Assembly: GCA_947179265.1 (NCBI GenBank)
Contig: CAMXBB010000005.1
Location: 1 to 20,771 of the forward strand
Source: an uncultured Bacillota bacterium
Lineage (GTDB): Bacteria > Bacillota_I > Bacilli_A > RF39 > UBA660
Length of the DNA: 20,771 nt
Direction of reading: 5' to 3'
Shown here: positions 1-8,284 of the stretch, piece after piece
How positions within the stretch are numbered: position 1 is the first letter of the stretch
How the letters are laid out: each line of letters starts with the position of its first letter
Translations under genes and position numbers: made by a program
Notes under the pieces: generated by a model
Told to the model about the DNA's origin: nothing
What the model saw: only the letters and a program-made list of their open reading frames with translations
Databases searched by the model: none

Positions 1-101
1 ATAATAACTGCAAATGAATACCAACACACAAAAATTAAAATTCGACATAATCCTAATAAAAATAACTTTATTTTTTCTTTATTTGTTAAAACATTTTCCA
101 T
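1..101 (-). CDS. N-terminus of a membrane protein (partial, runs off the left edge)
   Basis: An open frame starts at ATG 101 and reads leftward to the window edge without a stop, giving about 33 residues that begin MENVLTNKEKIKLF. A hydrophobic stretch follows (LLGLCRILIFVCWYSFAVI), which looks like a first transmembrane segment or uncleaved signal anchor. A GGAG ribosome site lies 7 bases upstream of the ATG, and a plausible promoter lies further upstream. The gene follows the PfkB kinase gene on the same strand, with about 60 bp between the kinase stop and this ATG. It could be the last operon member or an independent unit. Too little is visible to name a family. Confidence 0.6.
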   Translation of the reverse strand, partial: MENVLTNKEKIKLFLLGLCRILIFVCWYSFAVI

Positions 102-122
102 ATTTCTACTCCAAGTATACTT

Positions 123-151
123 ATTATACTATATAAAAATATGAATATCTA
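123..151 (-). promoter_or_regulatory. Putative sigma-A promoter for the partial membrane protein gene
   Basis: On the minus strand, TAGATA (146-151) and TATAAT (123-128) are separated by 17 bp. The -35 matches 4 of 6 consensus bases and the -10 is perfect. A 10-bp palindrome, AAGTATACTT (113-122), lies between the -10 and the ribosome site and could be an operator, but such palindromes are cheap in AT-rich DNA. Confidence 0.4.
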
Positions 152-163
152 CCTATAATGTAA

Positions 164-1078
164 CTATTTTTTGTTACTTATATCGAAGTCTTCACATATA
201 CAATAGGAATAACTAGCGATTGGAATTAATCTTTCGAGATGAGCTCTAGCACCTAAATGCGATACCACAATCCTCGCTAGGCTATTTCCTTTCATATAGG
301 CTTTGCTAACCATCTTTTCATCAATGCTTTCACTTTCAAGATACACATGAATAAATTCAGAAAAGAAAGCATCTCCTGCTCCTGAAGCATCAACATCGAT
401 TTCCGGATCATCTATCTCCTTTTTTATAAGTGTATCATTAATGATGATATCAGCACCTCTCTTTCCCCTCGTAATAATTAATACCTTAGGTTTTAAGAGT
501 TCATATAGGTTTAAAGAATCAATAGCAAATTTTTTCTTTAGCACCTTATACACACGTTCATTCATATTGATTATTTCAAAACGATTAGCTAAATTTTCTA
601 CAATTTCATCTAATGATGAATATAACATCTCTCCTAAATATCCAATATCTATAAAAGCCTTATTAGAAAGTGAGTGTATTATTTGCATCGTCAATTTATT
701 AACATTATCACTAACGATAACATCATCTTCTTTAATATATGGCAATACATCATCGCTTTTACACTTCAAACCATGATAACTTAATCGACGATTACAATAA
801 GGACATTCACTACTATATTCACCATCTTCTATGAAGAATTTTTTAGAATGCCCATCGACAAATCCAATTTTACTGATATCAACACCTAACTCTTCTAAAG
901 ATAATACTGAAATTTTACCAGAACTATCATTACCAACACAGCCATAAAAGGCGGTGTCATAATATTTAGATAAATTAGCAACAATATTAGCATTAGTCTT
1001 TCCACCACTAATTCCAACTAAAACACTATCTTTAAAATAATAATCTGTATATAAATCTCCAAAACTAATTATTCTCAT
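164..1078 (-). CDS. PfkB-family carbohydrate kinase with a Cys/His-rich insert
   Basis: 304 aa, the usual length for ribokinase/PfkB sugar kinases, which phosphorylate sugars or nucleosides with ATP in the cytoplasm. The N-terminal GGKTNANIVANLSKY (about 25-39) fits PfkB signature 1. DASGAGDAFFSEF (230-242) is signature 2, with the anion-hole GAG and catalytic Asp236. Unusually, residues 92-106 carry C-x2-C-x6-H-x3-C, a zinc-knuckle-like insert that is not a normal PfkB feature. The ribosome site AAGGGAG lies inside the last codons of the upstream SIS gene, 8 bases before ATG 1078, so the two genes are probably translationally coupled. By analogy with FrlD/FrlB, the kinase could phosphorylate a sugar adduct that the SIS protein then processes. 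The substrate is not known. Confidence 0.85.
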   Translation of the reverse strand: MRIISFGDLYTDYYFKDSVLVGISGGKTNANIVANLSKYYDTAFYGCVGNDSSGKISVLSLEELGVDISKIGFVDGHSKKFFIEDGEYSSECPYCNRRLSYHGLKCKSDDVLPYIKEDDVIVSDNVNKLTMQIIHSLSNKAFIDIGYLGEMLYSSLDEIVENLANRFEIINMNERVYKVLKKKFAIDSLNLYELLKPKVLIITRGKRGADIIINDTLIKKEIDDPEIDVDASGAGDAFFSEFIHVYLESESIDEKMVSKAYMKGNSLARIVVSHLGARAHLERLIPIASYSYCICEDFDISNKK

Positions 1079-1079
1079 A

Positions 1080-1985
1080 TTACATACTCCCTTTAAAGTG
1101 ATACAATCCTTTTACCGCAATTCGATCATAATTAATATGCTTAAGATCAACTCCGCTTTCTTTTGCAAGACGCTCTATGATATATAGAGATTGTATCGTA
1201 AAATAAAAGTCACTTACAATATCATCATCATATGGAGATGATACTATCAAAAGTTCCTTCATTGTCATCTCCATTATCTCACTTAATTTCCTATCAAGAT
1301 CAGTTCCATTACTAAATAGTATCGCACTATTATTATGCTCCTTATTTATTGTACTTCTTCCATGACAATAATCATACTTATAGTTTATTATAGGGACACC
1401 TAATCCGGACTCAATTAAGCTTGATTCTAAAAAGGTCATAGCACTTGTAGAAGCTGAAGATGTAAATACATTAATAGAAGATGATATACTGAAATTTATT
1501 TCCTTATCAATTTTTTTAAAGATATCTTCAATATAATAAGAGAAATCATCTCCTAAATAATATTTCAATATAATGGCCATTGGTATTATAGTAGCTCCAA
1601 GCGAAATAAAGCTTTCTTCGTCAGGCATTTCATAATGAATCAAAGTCTCTTTATCAACTTTTGTCTTTCTCTTTGAGAAAAGATAACTTTTTAGTTTAGT
1701 ACTTAAAGCATATTTTACGCCATAGTTTGATCCAGAATAAGAACAAGCTACAATATTCTCATAGTTACTTAAGTTTTTTGGAAGACTGCTAGGTTCAAAG
1801 CACATGAATATACCTTTATTTTTCTTTTCTAAAACACTTGCTAAAAAAGTAGCAACAACTTTCGAACCTCCACTACCTACACATATCGTATTTCCTAATA
1901 TTTCTTTAAATTTATTTTCAATCTCATCGGTATCACTAGTTGCAATTAAGATGTTGTCATAAAGATTCTCTATAATATTTTCCAT
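1080..1985 (-). CDS. Double-SIS-domain phosphosugar isomerase/deglycase-like protein
   Basis: Two SIS folds are visible. The first has GSGGS (37-41) and SYSGS (82-86), the Ser/Gly-rich loops that hold sugar phosphates. The second begins near SSASTSAMTFLESSL, and its E187, E192 and YCHGR (about 206-210) resemble the Glu and HG catalytic region of GlmS-type isomerase domains and FrlB-like deglycases. A TTG at 2000 would add five residues, but ATG 1985 is preferred because GGGAAGTG lies just upstream at good spacing, whereas nothing Shine-Dalgarno-like precedes the TTG. The gene is 1 bp from the PfkB gene, so the pair probably acts on one substrate: phosphorylation, then isomerisation or deglycation. 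Specificity cannot be read from the sequence. Confidence 0.8.
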   Translation of the reverse strand: MENIIENLYDNILIATSDTDEIENKFKEILGNTICVGSGGSKVVATFLASVLEKKNKGIFMCFEPSSLPKNLSNYENIVACSYSGSNYGVKYALSTKLKSYLFSKRKTKVDKETLIHYEMPDEESFISLGATIIPMAIILKYYLGDDFSYYIEDIFKKIDKEINFSISSSINVFTSSASTSAMTFLESSLIESGLGVPIINYKYDYCHGRSTINKEHNNSAILFSNGTDLDRKLSEIMEMTMKELLIVSSPYDDDIVSDFYFTIQSLYIIERLAKESGVDLKHINYDRIAVKGLYHFKGSM

Positions 1986-2035
1986 TTTATCACTTCCCAA
2001 AGCGATTATATTACAAGATTAGGAAGTATATGGTC

Positions 2036-2623
2036 TCATTCAAAATTTTCCATTAATAATTTAATATTATCAATTCTTCTCAGTTCAAAATGTCGAAGAT
2101 CATGTCGTAATTCGCAAAAGGCAGCACATCCCCATCCATTAGAAGTATAAAACATATCAAATGGATGAATTATCCTCTTAGTTATGCCATTAGTATAACT
2201 ATAATAGTCAATCTCAACCTTACGTTTCTCCTTGATGGCTCTTTCTAAGGTATTGTAAATATTTCTTGTCTCCCGTGATAATACCACTTTTTCATCTTGA
2301 CTCCCTAGATATATACCTCGCATCTTATCTGCGATTATTAATAACTTTTCTTTATCACTATCTGAAACACTTAAGTTCTTTAAAAATTCATAATCCTCTT
2401 TTTTAAATTTTCTTCTAGGAACTCTAACACTTTGATTTAAAACATACCCACCATAAGGACCTCTAATGGTATCTATATATATTCCACTCTTCTCTAAATC
2501 ATCCTTATAGCTTCTTATCATTCTAGGAGTTACTTCCAATATTTCAGCAAGCTCATTAATGCTATATTTCTTGCCATTGTTAAGAAGTTCTAACATGATT
2601 AAAGCATTACTAAGTTTGCTCAT
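2036..2623 (-). CDS. Short WYL-domain transcriptional regulator
   Basis: 195 aa. The first 60 residues form a winged helix-turn-helix of the HTH_11/DeoR type (SINELAEILEVTPRMIRSYK at 21-40, wing about 54-62). Residues about 130-190 form a WYL domain: KVEIDYYSY, then NGWGCAAF in place of the signature WYL tripeptide (W164 kept, Y and L replaced by G and C), then RHFELRRIDNI. The C-terminal WCX extension of the common roughly 300-residue WYL regulators is absent. WYL domains sense ligands or nucleic acids and often control metabolic or defence loci. Its place inside the operon suggests local control. The ribosome site is weak (AGGA about 13 bases from ATG), so translation may depend on the M16 gene, which ends only 6 bp upstream. 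Confidence 0.8.
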   Translation of the reverse strand: MSKLSNALIMLELLNNGKKYSINELAEILEVTPRMIRSYKDDLEKSGIYIDTIRGPYGGYVLNQSVRVPRRKFKKEDYEFLKNLSVSDSDKEKLLIIADKMRGIYLGSQDEKVVLSRETRNIYNTLERAIKEKRKVEIDYYSYTNGITKRIIHPFDMFYTSNGWGCAAFCELRHDLRHFELRRIDNIKLLMENFE

Positions 2624-2629
2624 AACTCA

Positions 2630-3874
2630 TTAGTTTTCCTTTCTTCTTGATACAACTGTATAATTATCAAAATCAAATCCACTCAAGAATTCTTTAAATT
2701 CTCCAATTGAACAACTATTTACATCTTCTATAGTATCAATATCATAATAATCATAAGTAATAATATTATCTACAAAAGGACCTAATTCCTTATTTGGATG
2801 CTCTCCTCTTAATATTAAACTGATGATAGTCTCCTTTTTCCATATTTCAAATTCTTCTTCATCATAGGGAATATTTTGCATTATGTCTAGTACAAATGTC
2901 TTAAACTCATTCAAATAGTTCGTAAAAGATGTTATTGAAATATAAGCTATATTCTTCTCAACTCGATATCCAACATCAATACTATAGACACTATACTTAT
3001 TATCAATCATATAATTGTATATCTTAGATCCATCCCTAAAATTATATCTAAAGAAGTATTCCATATAAAATGATAATTTAACTCGTTCATAATTGCTAAA
3101 TTTATCCAAAGACACTTTAAAATCAATCGTAATCAATTCTTCATTTTCATTATCGATTACCTCTTCACTCTTTTTATTTACAGATAATGGCTCTTCAAGA
3201 ACAATTTCTTCAAAATCATATTTTTTTCGCGATAGTTCATTATAAGTGTCTATAATCAATTTCTTAATTCTTTCAATATCAAAATTACCAGCTAGAGATA
3301 TTATTTGATTTGATGGTGTATAAAATAAGTCATGACACTCTCTTAATTCTTCGTTAGTAATACTAGTAACATCTTCTTCTGTTCCTAAGGTTTCTAACTT
3401 GTTATGATTATGATATAAACATCTTTTCTCAGCATCTATAAAGTTCTTAAAACGATTGTCACTACTCTTCCTAATCTCCTCGATTATTGGCTTTTTAGTT
3501 TCTATAAGAGTTTCTTCATTAAACTGAGGATTATTTACAATCTTTATAAGCTTTACTAGATTGTTTTCAAAATCTAAAATATCATTGATATAAAAAGTAG
3601 TCATAGTAGAACTTGTGAATCCATTGAATCCAACAAAGTTATTTTTTAAATGATCAAAGGCATTACCAAATGGACTATTATCTATTACAGCATGTTCTAA
3701 CACGTGTGCAAGTCCTGGGGTAATAATATGCTTTTTACCTCCTCTAATGAAGCCTTCCGTTCTACTGCCAAATCTGGTTACTATCTCAGCATAACAAGCC
3801 TTCTTTGAGGTATCTAAACACATTACAATACGTAATCCATTATCAAGTACAAAAGTATCATTCTTTTTCATCAT
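2630..3874 (-). CDS. M16-family zinc metallopeptidase, YmfH-like catalytic subunit
   Basis: 414 aa. It carries the inverted zinc motif HxxEH as HVLEH (57-61), with the expected downstream Glu in KKPIIEEIRK (E132/E133), so it should be an active M16 peptidase. GxAHVLEH, the FTSST segment and FYTPSNQIISLAGNFD match the YmfH type of Bacillus (also written YfmH), which databases associate with 5-aminopentanol modification of EF-P. A GTG at 3880 opens the frame, but AGAGG sits 5 bases before ATG 3874 (8 before ATG 3871), so one of those is the likely start. The frame overlaps the inactive partner gene by 17 bp. Active plus inactive M16 subunits are the usual heterodimer design. Substrate unknown: alternatives include processing a peptide, as AlbE/AlbF do. 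Confidence 0.85.
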   Translation of the reverse strand: MMKKNDTFVLDNGLRIVMCLDTSKKACYAEIVTRFGSRTEGFIRGGKKHIITPGLAHVLEHAVIDNSPFGNAFDHLKNNFVGFNGFTSSTMTTFYINDILDFENNLVKLIKIVNNPQFNEETLIETKKPIIEEIRKSSDNRFKNFIDAEKRCLYHNHNKLETLGTEEDVTSITNEELRECHDLFYTPSNQIISLAGNFDIERIKKLIIDTYNELSRKKYDFEEIVLEEPLSVNKKSEEVIDNENEELITIDFKVSLDKFSNYERVKLSFYMEYFFRYNFRDGSKIYNYMIDNKYSVYSIDVGYRVEKNIAYISITSFTNYLNEFKTFVLDIMQNIPYDEEEFEIWKKETIISLILRGEHPNKELGPFVDNIITYDYYDIDTIEDVNSCSIGEFKEFLSGFDFDNYTVVSRRKEN

Positions 3875-5114
3875 TTTCACCTCTCATTACAAATACCGTA
3901 TTTTTCTTTATACGATCTAAAAATTTAACAATATCATCGATATCCATGCTCTTATAAGCATCATATATTTGCTTTAATGGACGATAGTCAAGATCCTCGT
4001 CTATTATATTTTCAATCATAAAATACTTACTATCACTTGCTCTTAAAAGATCGATTTCAATTCCTCTTAATAATCTATCAATACAACTTTGTAAGTACTC
4101 CTTATCTCTTAAAGAAGCAATTACTTCTTCTACTAATTGAATTGCATCCTTTGCATTCTTATATTGTAAATGCGTTTCAACAATCATGATACCGCTGTAA
4201 ACATATTTCGATACACTAGAAGAATAAACTAAATTGTTCTTTATTCTCAACGCATTAAATACTAAATCGTTCTCACTTTGTCCTAAAATATTAGCAATTA
4301 AAGAAAAATACTCTCTTTCACTTTCAAGCATCTTTTCAACACTATATACCATAAATAAAGCCGTTTGGTTGAATTTAGACACTTCCTCATAATACTTATC
4401 ATCTTCACCCACAAATTCACGTTGATATTCTTTATCAATAATCAACTCTTCTTCCTTATGAGGTAAATATTTATCGATTAACTTACTAACTTTATTTTCA
4501 TCAAAATTACCATAGACATAACTGATAAATTTTCCTTTTAATACAGCACTATCATATAAATCATAAGCAGATGATGATGTCGTTTGATCTAAATACTTGA
4601 TACTTGTTTCATCATGAGTAAATATTTTCTCATCCTTATCGATAAGCTCAATAAGTCTATTAAACGAAGCTCCATAGATTCCTCTATTAGAATCTTTTAG
4701 TCTCGTTCTAATAAATTCCTTTTCTCTATCAAATAATTCATCAGACAAATGCCCACTTTCAGCCAGAGGATTATAGATTGTCTCAACGAAGAATCTTAAA
4801 GAGTCTTCAATATCATACCCCTCAATAATTCCGTCCATAGGTAAAGTTAAATCAAAACGAACGAAAAGATTCTTGCCAATCGCTTTAGTAGACATTCCTA
4901 AATTAATTATCATATGCTTAGCTAATTCTTTTTTATATGCTTTTTCAGTTGGAAACTTTTTTGAATAACTACTTAAAAACATTTTAAGTATCTTCAAATT
5001 ATGCATATCTTTCTTATTATACTTCGTAGGAAATATTAAAATGAAATCCATCGTCTTTATAGAATCATTTTTAACATACTTTGTCTTTGTATTTAATACT
5101 AATTTATCCATCAT
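3858..5114 (-). CDS. M16-like protein, YmfF-like non-catalytic partner
   Basis: 418 aa, the length of YmfF. It has the two-lobed M16 pattern (N-terminal lobe to about residue 220, then a lobe with LIANILGQSENDLVFNALR and NNLVYSSS) but no HxxEH, so it is the non-catalytic subunit. Its place directly before the catalytic gene is the same order as ymfF-ymfH in Bacillus. A GTG at 5120 is in frame, but AGGAG lies 5 bases before ATG 5114 and 8 before ATG 5111, so one of the two ATGs is the probable start. The YjbR-like gene ends about 8 bp upstream of the start, so translation is probably coupled. It is expected to shape the substrate chamber of the M16 heterodimer. Confidence 0.8.
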   Translation of the reverse strand: MMDKLVLNTKTKYVKNDSIKTMDFILIFPTKYNKKDMHNLKILKMFLSSYSKKFPTEKAYKKELAKHMIINLGMSTKAIGKNLFVRFDLTLPMDGIIEGYDIEDSLRFFVETIYNPLAESGHLSDELFDREKEFIRTRLKDSNRGIYGASFNRLIELIDKDEKIFTHDETSIKYLDQTTSSSAYDLYDSAVLKGKFISYVYGNFDENKVSKLIDKYLPHKEEELIIDKEYQREFVGEDDKYYEEVSKFNQTALFMVYSVEKMLESEREYFSLIANILGQSENDLVFNALRIKNNLVYSSSVSKYVYSGIMIVETHLQYKNAKDAIQLVEEVIASLRDKEYLQSCIDRLLRGIEIDLLRASDSKYFMIENIIDEDLDYRPLKQIYDAYKSMDIDDIVKFLDRIKKNTVFVMRGENDEKE

Positions 5115-5122
5115 TATCACTC

Positions 5123-5758
5123 CTATTTCAAAACTAAATTATAACTCTCATCAATAAGCTCAAATAAATAATCCATATCAAGATTATTATCAATTAAAAC
5201 TGATATCCAGTACTTCTTATTCATATGATAAGCTTGAAAAATATTTTTATTATCTATTATATGAGGTATTTTGTCTTTGTCAATTTTTAAATTAATAATT
5301 GTACATTTTCCATGGGAATTCATTATCTTACTCTTATCTATCTGCATAACTAGACCATACCATTTATTATTAACTCTAAAAACCATGCTTTCATCCCCAA
5401 ATGGATAATCAGGTATCGTTTGATACTTTTCTAGTAAATGTTCAAGTAATTCATCTATCAACTTGTTCCTAGTAAAACATGAAGCTAATATCCTATTTAT
5501 TTCGCTATCAACTAAATCTCTAATACGTTGTACATAACTTCCATTAATAGAACTTACTCTAAAAGGAACATATTCCTCATTACTATCCTTATCTAATACT
5601 GCTACATTAAAATCATAGTCATTAAAGCGGATACTAATAATAAACTGTCCAGTTAATTCTTTTGTTAAAAAGAAATCACTCTCTTCTTTTATAAATCCAT
5701 ATCTTTCCAATGCTTTCGTATCATATCTATAATTTTTTAATATATCTTGATAGTCCAT
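5123..5758 (-). CDS. MmcQ/YjbR-family protein with the extended N-terminal domain
   Basis: 211 aa. Residues about 110-211 form the MmcQ/YjbR (DUF419) fold: YPFGDESMVFRVNNKWYGLV (118-137), INLKID, then the hallmark AYHMNKKYWISVLID (176-190) and a C-terminal LIDESYNLV helix. These are small double-wing proteins related to phage T4 MotA and are often labelled DNA-binding, although direct binding is rarely shown. The N-terminal 100 residues match the longer Firmicutes version (GF, EEYVPFR, GSYVQRIRDLVDSEI, ASCF). It is the first gene of the six-gene operon, with GAGG 7 bases upstream of ATG and a candidate promoter immediately before. Its link to the peptidase and sugar genes is unknown. Confidence 0.82.
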   Translation of the reverse strand: MDYQDILKNYRYDTKALERYGFIKEESDFFLTKELTGQFIISIRFNDYDFNVAVLDKDSNEEYVPFRVSSINGSYVQRIRDLVDSEINRILASCFTRNKLIDELLEHLLEKYQTIPDYPFGDESMVFRVNNKWYGLVMQIDKSKIMNSHGKCTIINLKIDKDKIPHIIDNKNIFQAYHMNKKYWISVLIDNNLDMDYLFELIDESYNLVLK

Positions 5759-5777
5759 CTTCTAACCTCAAGTTAAT

Positions 5778-5807
5778 ATTATCACATACATTCGTTCGTG
5801 TAAACAA
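5778..5807 (-). promoter_or_regulatory. Putative promoter of the YjbR-M16-WYL-SIS-PfkB operon
   Basis: On the minus strand, GATAAT (5778-5783) is preceded by TG in the extended -10 arrangement (TGTGATAAT). TTGTTT (5802-5807) is the best -35 at 18 bp spacing. The spacer contains the direct repeat CGAACGAA. The leader would be very short, about 13 nt, with GAGG near its 5' end. No other promoter-like site was found upstream of the first gene. Confidence 0.45.
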
Positions 5808-5813
5808 TTAATT

Positions 5814-5842
5814 AAAAAGAAAGAAATATTTTCTTTCTTTTT
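5814..5842 (-). terminator. Rho-independent terminator after the polymerase-HAD gene
   Basis: A perfect 13-bp inverted repeat (AAAAAGAAAGAAA / TTTCTTTCTTTTT) with a 3-nt loop lies just after the polymerase-HAD stop. On the minus strand the second arm ends in a T run. It separates that gene from the YjbR-led operon. Confidence 0.75.
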
Positions 5843-5850
5843 GAATATAT

Positions 5851-8259
5851 TTATATATTTTTTCTTATTGGTTTCTTAGCCAACACTTTTGATAGCTTAA
5901 CCATATCTTCCACTATTTCAATATTTTCTTCACTTTCAGCTCTTGTCCTTATCGTCTTAGATAATTTAGATTCATCACGCCCATTTAAGAGGATAAATGT
6001 TGGAATCTTTAGAGTTTTTGGAGGTAAATCAGAAGTACCATCACCAACCATAATTACTGTATCTATAGAAGGATCTAATTTAAGTTGCTCTATTTGATCA
6101 ATAAATCCTTTCTTACTAGATTTGGCATATGAATTAGCTAAAGTACCCATATGAATAATTCTACCACCTAAAGAAACATGAGCTAATTTAGCTTTTTGAA
6201 TTTTTGGCATTCCGTTAGTATAAATAGAAATATCATATCCTTGACATCTAAGCTTCATAATTCCATTCTCTACCCCTGGAAGTACTTTAGTATCCTCTTT
6301 AGCTAATTTTTCTTCTAATCTAAAATAAGTTGTAGCAAATTTAACATAATCGATATCCCCCAAGATAAAGCGACATCTTTCCTCAAGATATATAGCAAAA
6401 TTTTCTACTGTTCCATAACCTTTTTCTTTTTTACAAGCTGACATAAAGCTTAAATATGCCCAATGTACTTGTTTATATAATTCTTCAATCTCTTCTTCAG
6501 TTAGTTTAAGTTTCATCTTAGTAACTGTTTCTCTAACTGCTTTATCTCGATCCTGATCTTCAACTAATGTACCATCAACATCAAGCATCAATACTTTTCT
6601 TCCACTAGTTGCTTCGATATTCTTTTTTACTTGATTGAAATAATAATTTAAATCTAATCTAGAAATATCAAAGTCATCTAATCCATCATTTACTAATTCA
6701 TAATTAACTCGAGAATTATAAGGAACTAATTCACCAGCTGCATTACGCTTAAAAACAGGATTCCTAGATTCATCACTAACAACAATTAATCTAATGGCAT
6801 CTGACGTTAATTCAACAAGTTCATCACCTTCAACCATATATATAGGTCCAGAAGGATGAATTATTTCTTGAAATAAAGTAGCATCTCCTCTAGAAGCAAT
6901 TTTCTTTAGTTTTTCCATGATATCAAAATCATTATTCAAATAATAATTTAGAAGACACTCACTTAAATATCTCTTTGAATTAGTTTGTAACAAATCATCT
7001 TCCATTTTACCGAATATTCCAATCTTTTTAACAGAACCATCACTAAATTCAACACAATAACTTTGAGTATTACGATGAGCGATTCTTTTAATTGGATCAA
7101 CATCACATGACATATGCAGTTTTTCACATAAAGATGAAACAATAGATCTAATTATATCATTAGATATTTCTGGACATTTAACAATCATACCATCAGTATT
7201 GACTTCGATTACTTGAACATCATATTTTTCTATTAGCTTATATAGAAGATACATAATAATAACACCATTTATAACTATTGACTTAGAAATATCTGGATTA
7301 TAACCTAAACTTTCTTGAATACGAAAACAATCGATAAAGCTATTTATTAATCTTTTATAATACTTTTGCGAATTAACTTTTTCTTCTTTTAATTTAATTC
7401 TTCGATCTCTTAATCGTTCATATCTTTCTGGATATGTAGCAATATCATCTAACCATCCATTATTAATAATGATAGATGGCCCAAAACTATTAAAATCAAT
7501 ATATAAGTAGTTATTATCCCCAGTTGTATCTACAACTTTATCAAGCCCATCTTTAAGTCCTTGCCCACCAATTCTAATAGGTGTAGAACCAAAGTTAATC
7601 GCTAAATCTTTAACATCTGCTACTTTTAGTCTTTCAGTTAATTCTTGTAATTCCGGCATCTCATCGATATATTTTTGGAGATTCTTATCGATTCTAATAC
7701 CATCTTTTCTCTTACCATTAAATGATACAATGTCTTCCATTAAACGTCCCTTAGAATGAGTAACAAATTTAAGTGGTAAATTAAACTCCGAAATTAAACC
7801 TAAACGCCAATCAAAATAATCTTCTCTTTGAAAATATAATTCTTTAATAAAATCTAATTTATAACCTAACTCAGAAGTTACCTTTCTTAATTCTTCATCA
7901 GTCAAATCATCACTAACATTGTAGTTGAATACTTTTCTATTTAAATTTAATAAACAAGTATCTAAATCAACATCATTTGATCTAACTATTTCTTGAGTAA
8001 CATCTAATGACAAAGGTAATAAATCTACTACTTCATCAAAACTAATATCACCATTTAAAGTTCCATTCTTTAAAAGTGAAGCAATTCTAAAATTATCCGA
8101 ATAATAATTATCTCCACCAATAAAAAGATTAGATTTATTGCTCGCAATATAATCTTCTAAAGCATTCAAATCATCATAAATAAATTCCCTTTTGCCATTA
8201 GTCTCCAACATAATGAACCAATGATCTCTAACTATTTTTAATTTATAAAATGTAACCAT
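5851..8259 (-). CDS. Phage-type family B DNA polymerase-like domain fused to a HAD phosphatase
   Basis: 802 aa. Residues 1-160 resemble the exonuclease-like region of tailed-phage polymerases (HWFIMLE; GGDNYYSDNFRIASLLKNG, like the usual GFNN..YD; LTDEELRKV...YKLDF), but no DxE exo I motif is seen. The polymerase region has motif A YIDFNSFGPSIII (253-265, D255), motif B K302-RLI-N306-S307, and motif C VNTDG (353-357, D356), followed by NTQSYCVEFSDG...KKIGIFGK, like the phage NxY-kG segment. Residues 555-795 are a HAD hydrolase with a helical cap: DVDGT (560-564), TNG (681-683), K716/K717 and GDGTSD (739-744). The HAD site is complete. The polymerase site is altered: the motif A Tyr is Gly260 and the motif B Gly is Asp310. 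It has its own promoter and terminator. I know of no named family with this fusion. Confidence 0.8.
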   Translation of the reverse strand: MVTFYKLKIVRDHWFIMLETNGKREFIYDDLNALEDYIASNKSNLFIGGDNYYSDNFRIASLLKNGTLNGDISFDEVVDLLPLSLDVTQEIVRSNDVDLDTCLLNLNRKVFNYNVSDDLTDEELRKVTSELGYKLDFIKELYFQREDYFDWRLGLISEFNLPLKFVTHSKGRLMEDIVSFNGKRKDGIRIDKNLQKYIDEMPELQELTERLKVADVKDLAINFGSTPIRIGGQGLKDGLDKVVDTTGDNNYLYIDFNSFGPSIIINNGWLDDIATYPERYERLRDRRIKLKEEKVNSQKYYKRLINSFIDCFRIQESLGYNPDISKSIVINGVIIMYLLYKLIEKYDVQVIEVNTDGMIVKCPEISNDIIRSIVSSLCEKLHMSCDVDPIKRIAHRNTQSYCVEFSDGSVKKIGIFGKMEDDLLQTNSKRYLSECLLNYYLNNDFDIMEKLKKIASRGDATLFQEIIHPSGPIYMVEGDELVELTSDAIRLIVVSDESRNPVFKRNAAGELVPYNSRVNYELVNDGLDDFDISRLDLNYYFNQVKKNIEATSGRKVLMLDVDGTLVEDQDRDKAVRETVTKMKLKLTEEEIEELYKQVHWAYLSFMSACKKEKGYGTVENFAIYLEERCRFILGDIDYVKFATTYFRLEEKLAKEDTKVLPGVENGIMKLRCQGYDISIYTNGMPKIQKAKLAHVSLGGRIIHMGTLANSYAKSSKKGFIDQIEQLKLDPSIDTVIMVGDGTSDLPPKTLKIPTFILLNGRDESKLSKTIRTRAESEENIEIVEDMVKLSKVLAKKPIRKNI

Positions 8260-8284
8260 GCAAACACCCCATTAAGTGAGTAAA

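Noticed and set aside
160..177. Small hairpin GTAAC...GTTAC over the PfkB stop
   Set aside because: A 5-bp AU-rich stem without a proper T run on the minus strand is too weak to call a terminator.
441..776. Plus-strand open frame of 111 codons
   Set aside because: Antisense to the PfkB kinase, with no ribosome site and a composition that mirrors the real gene.
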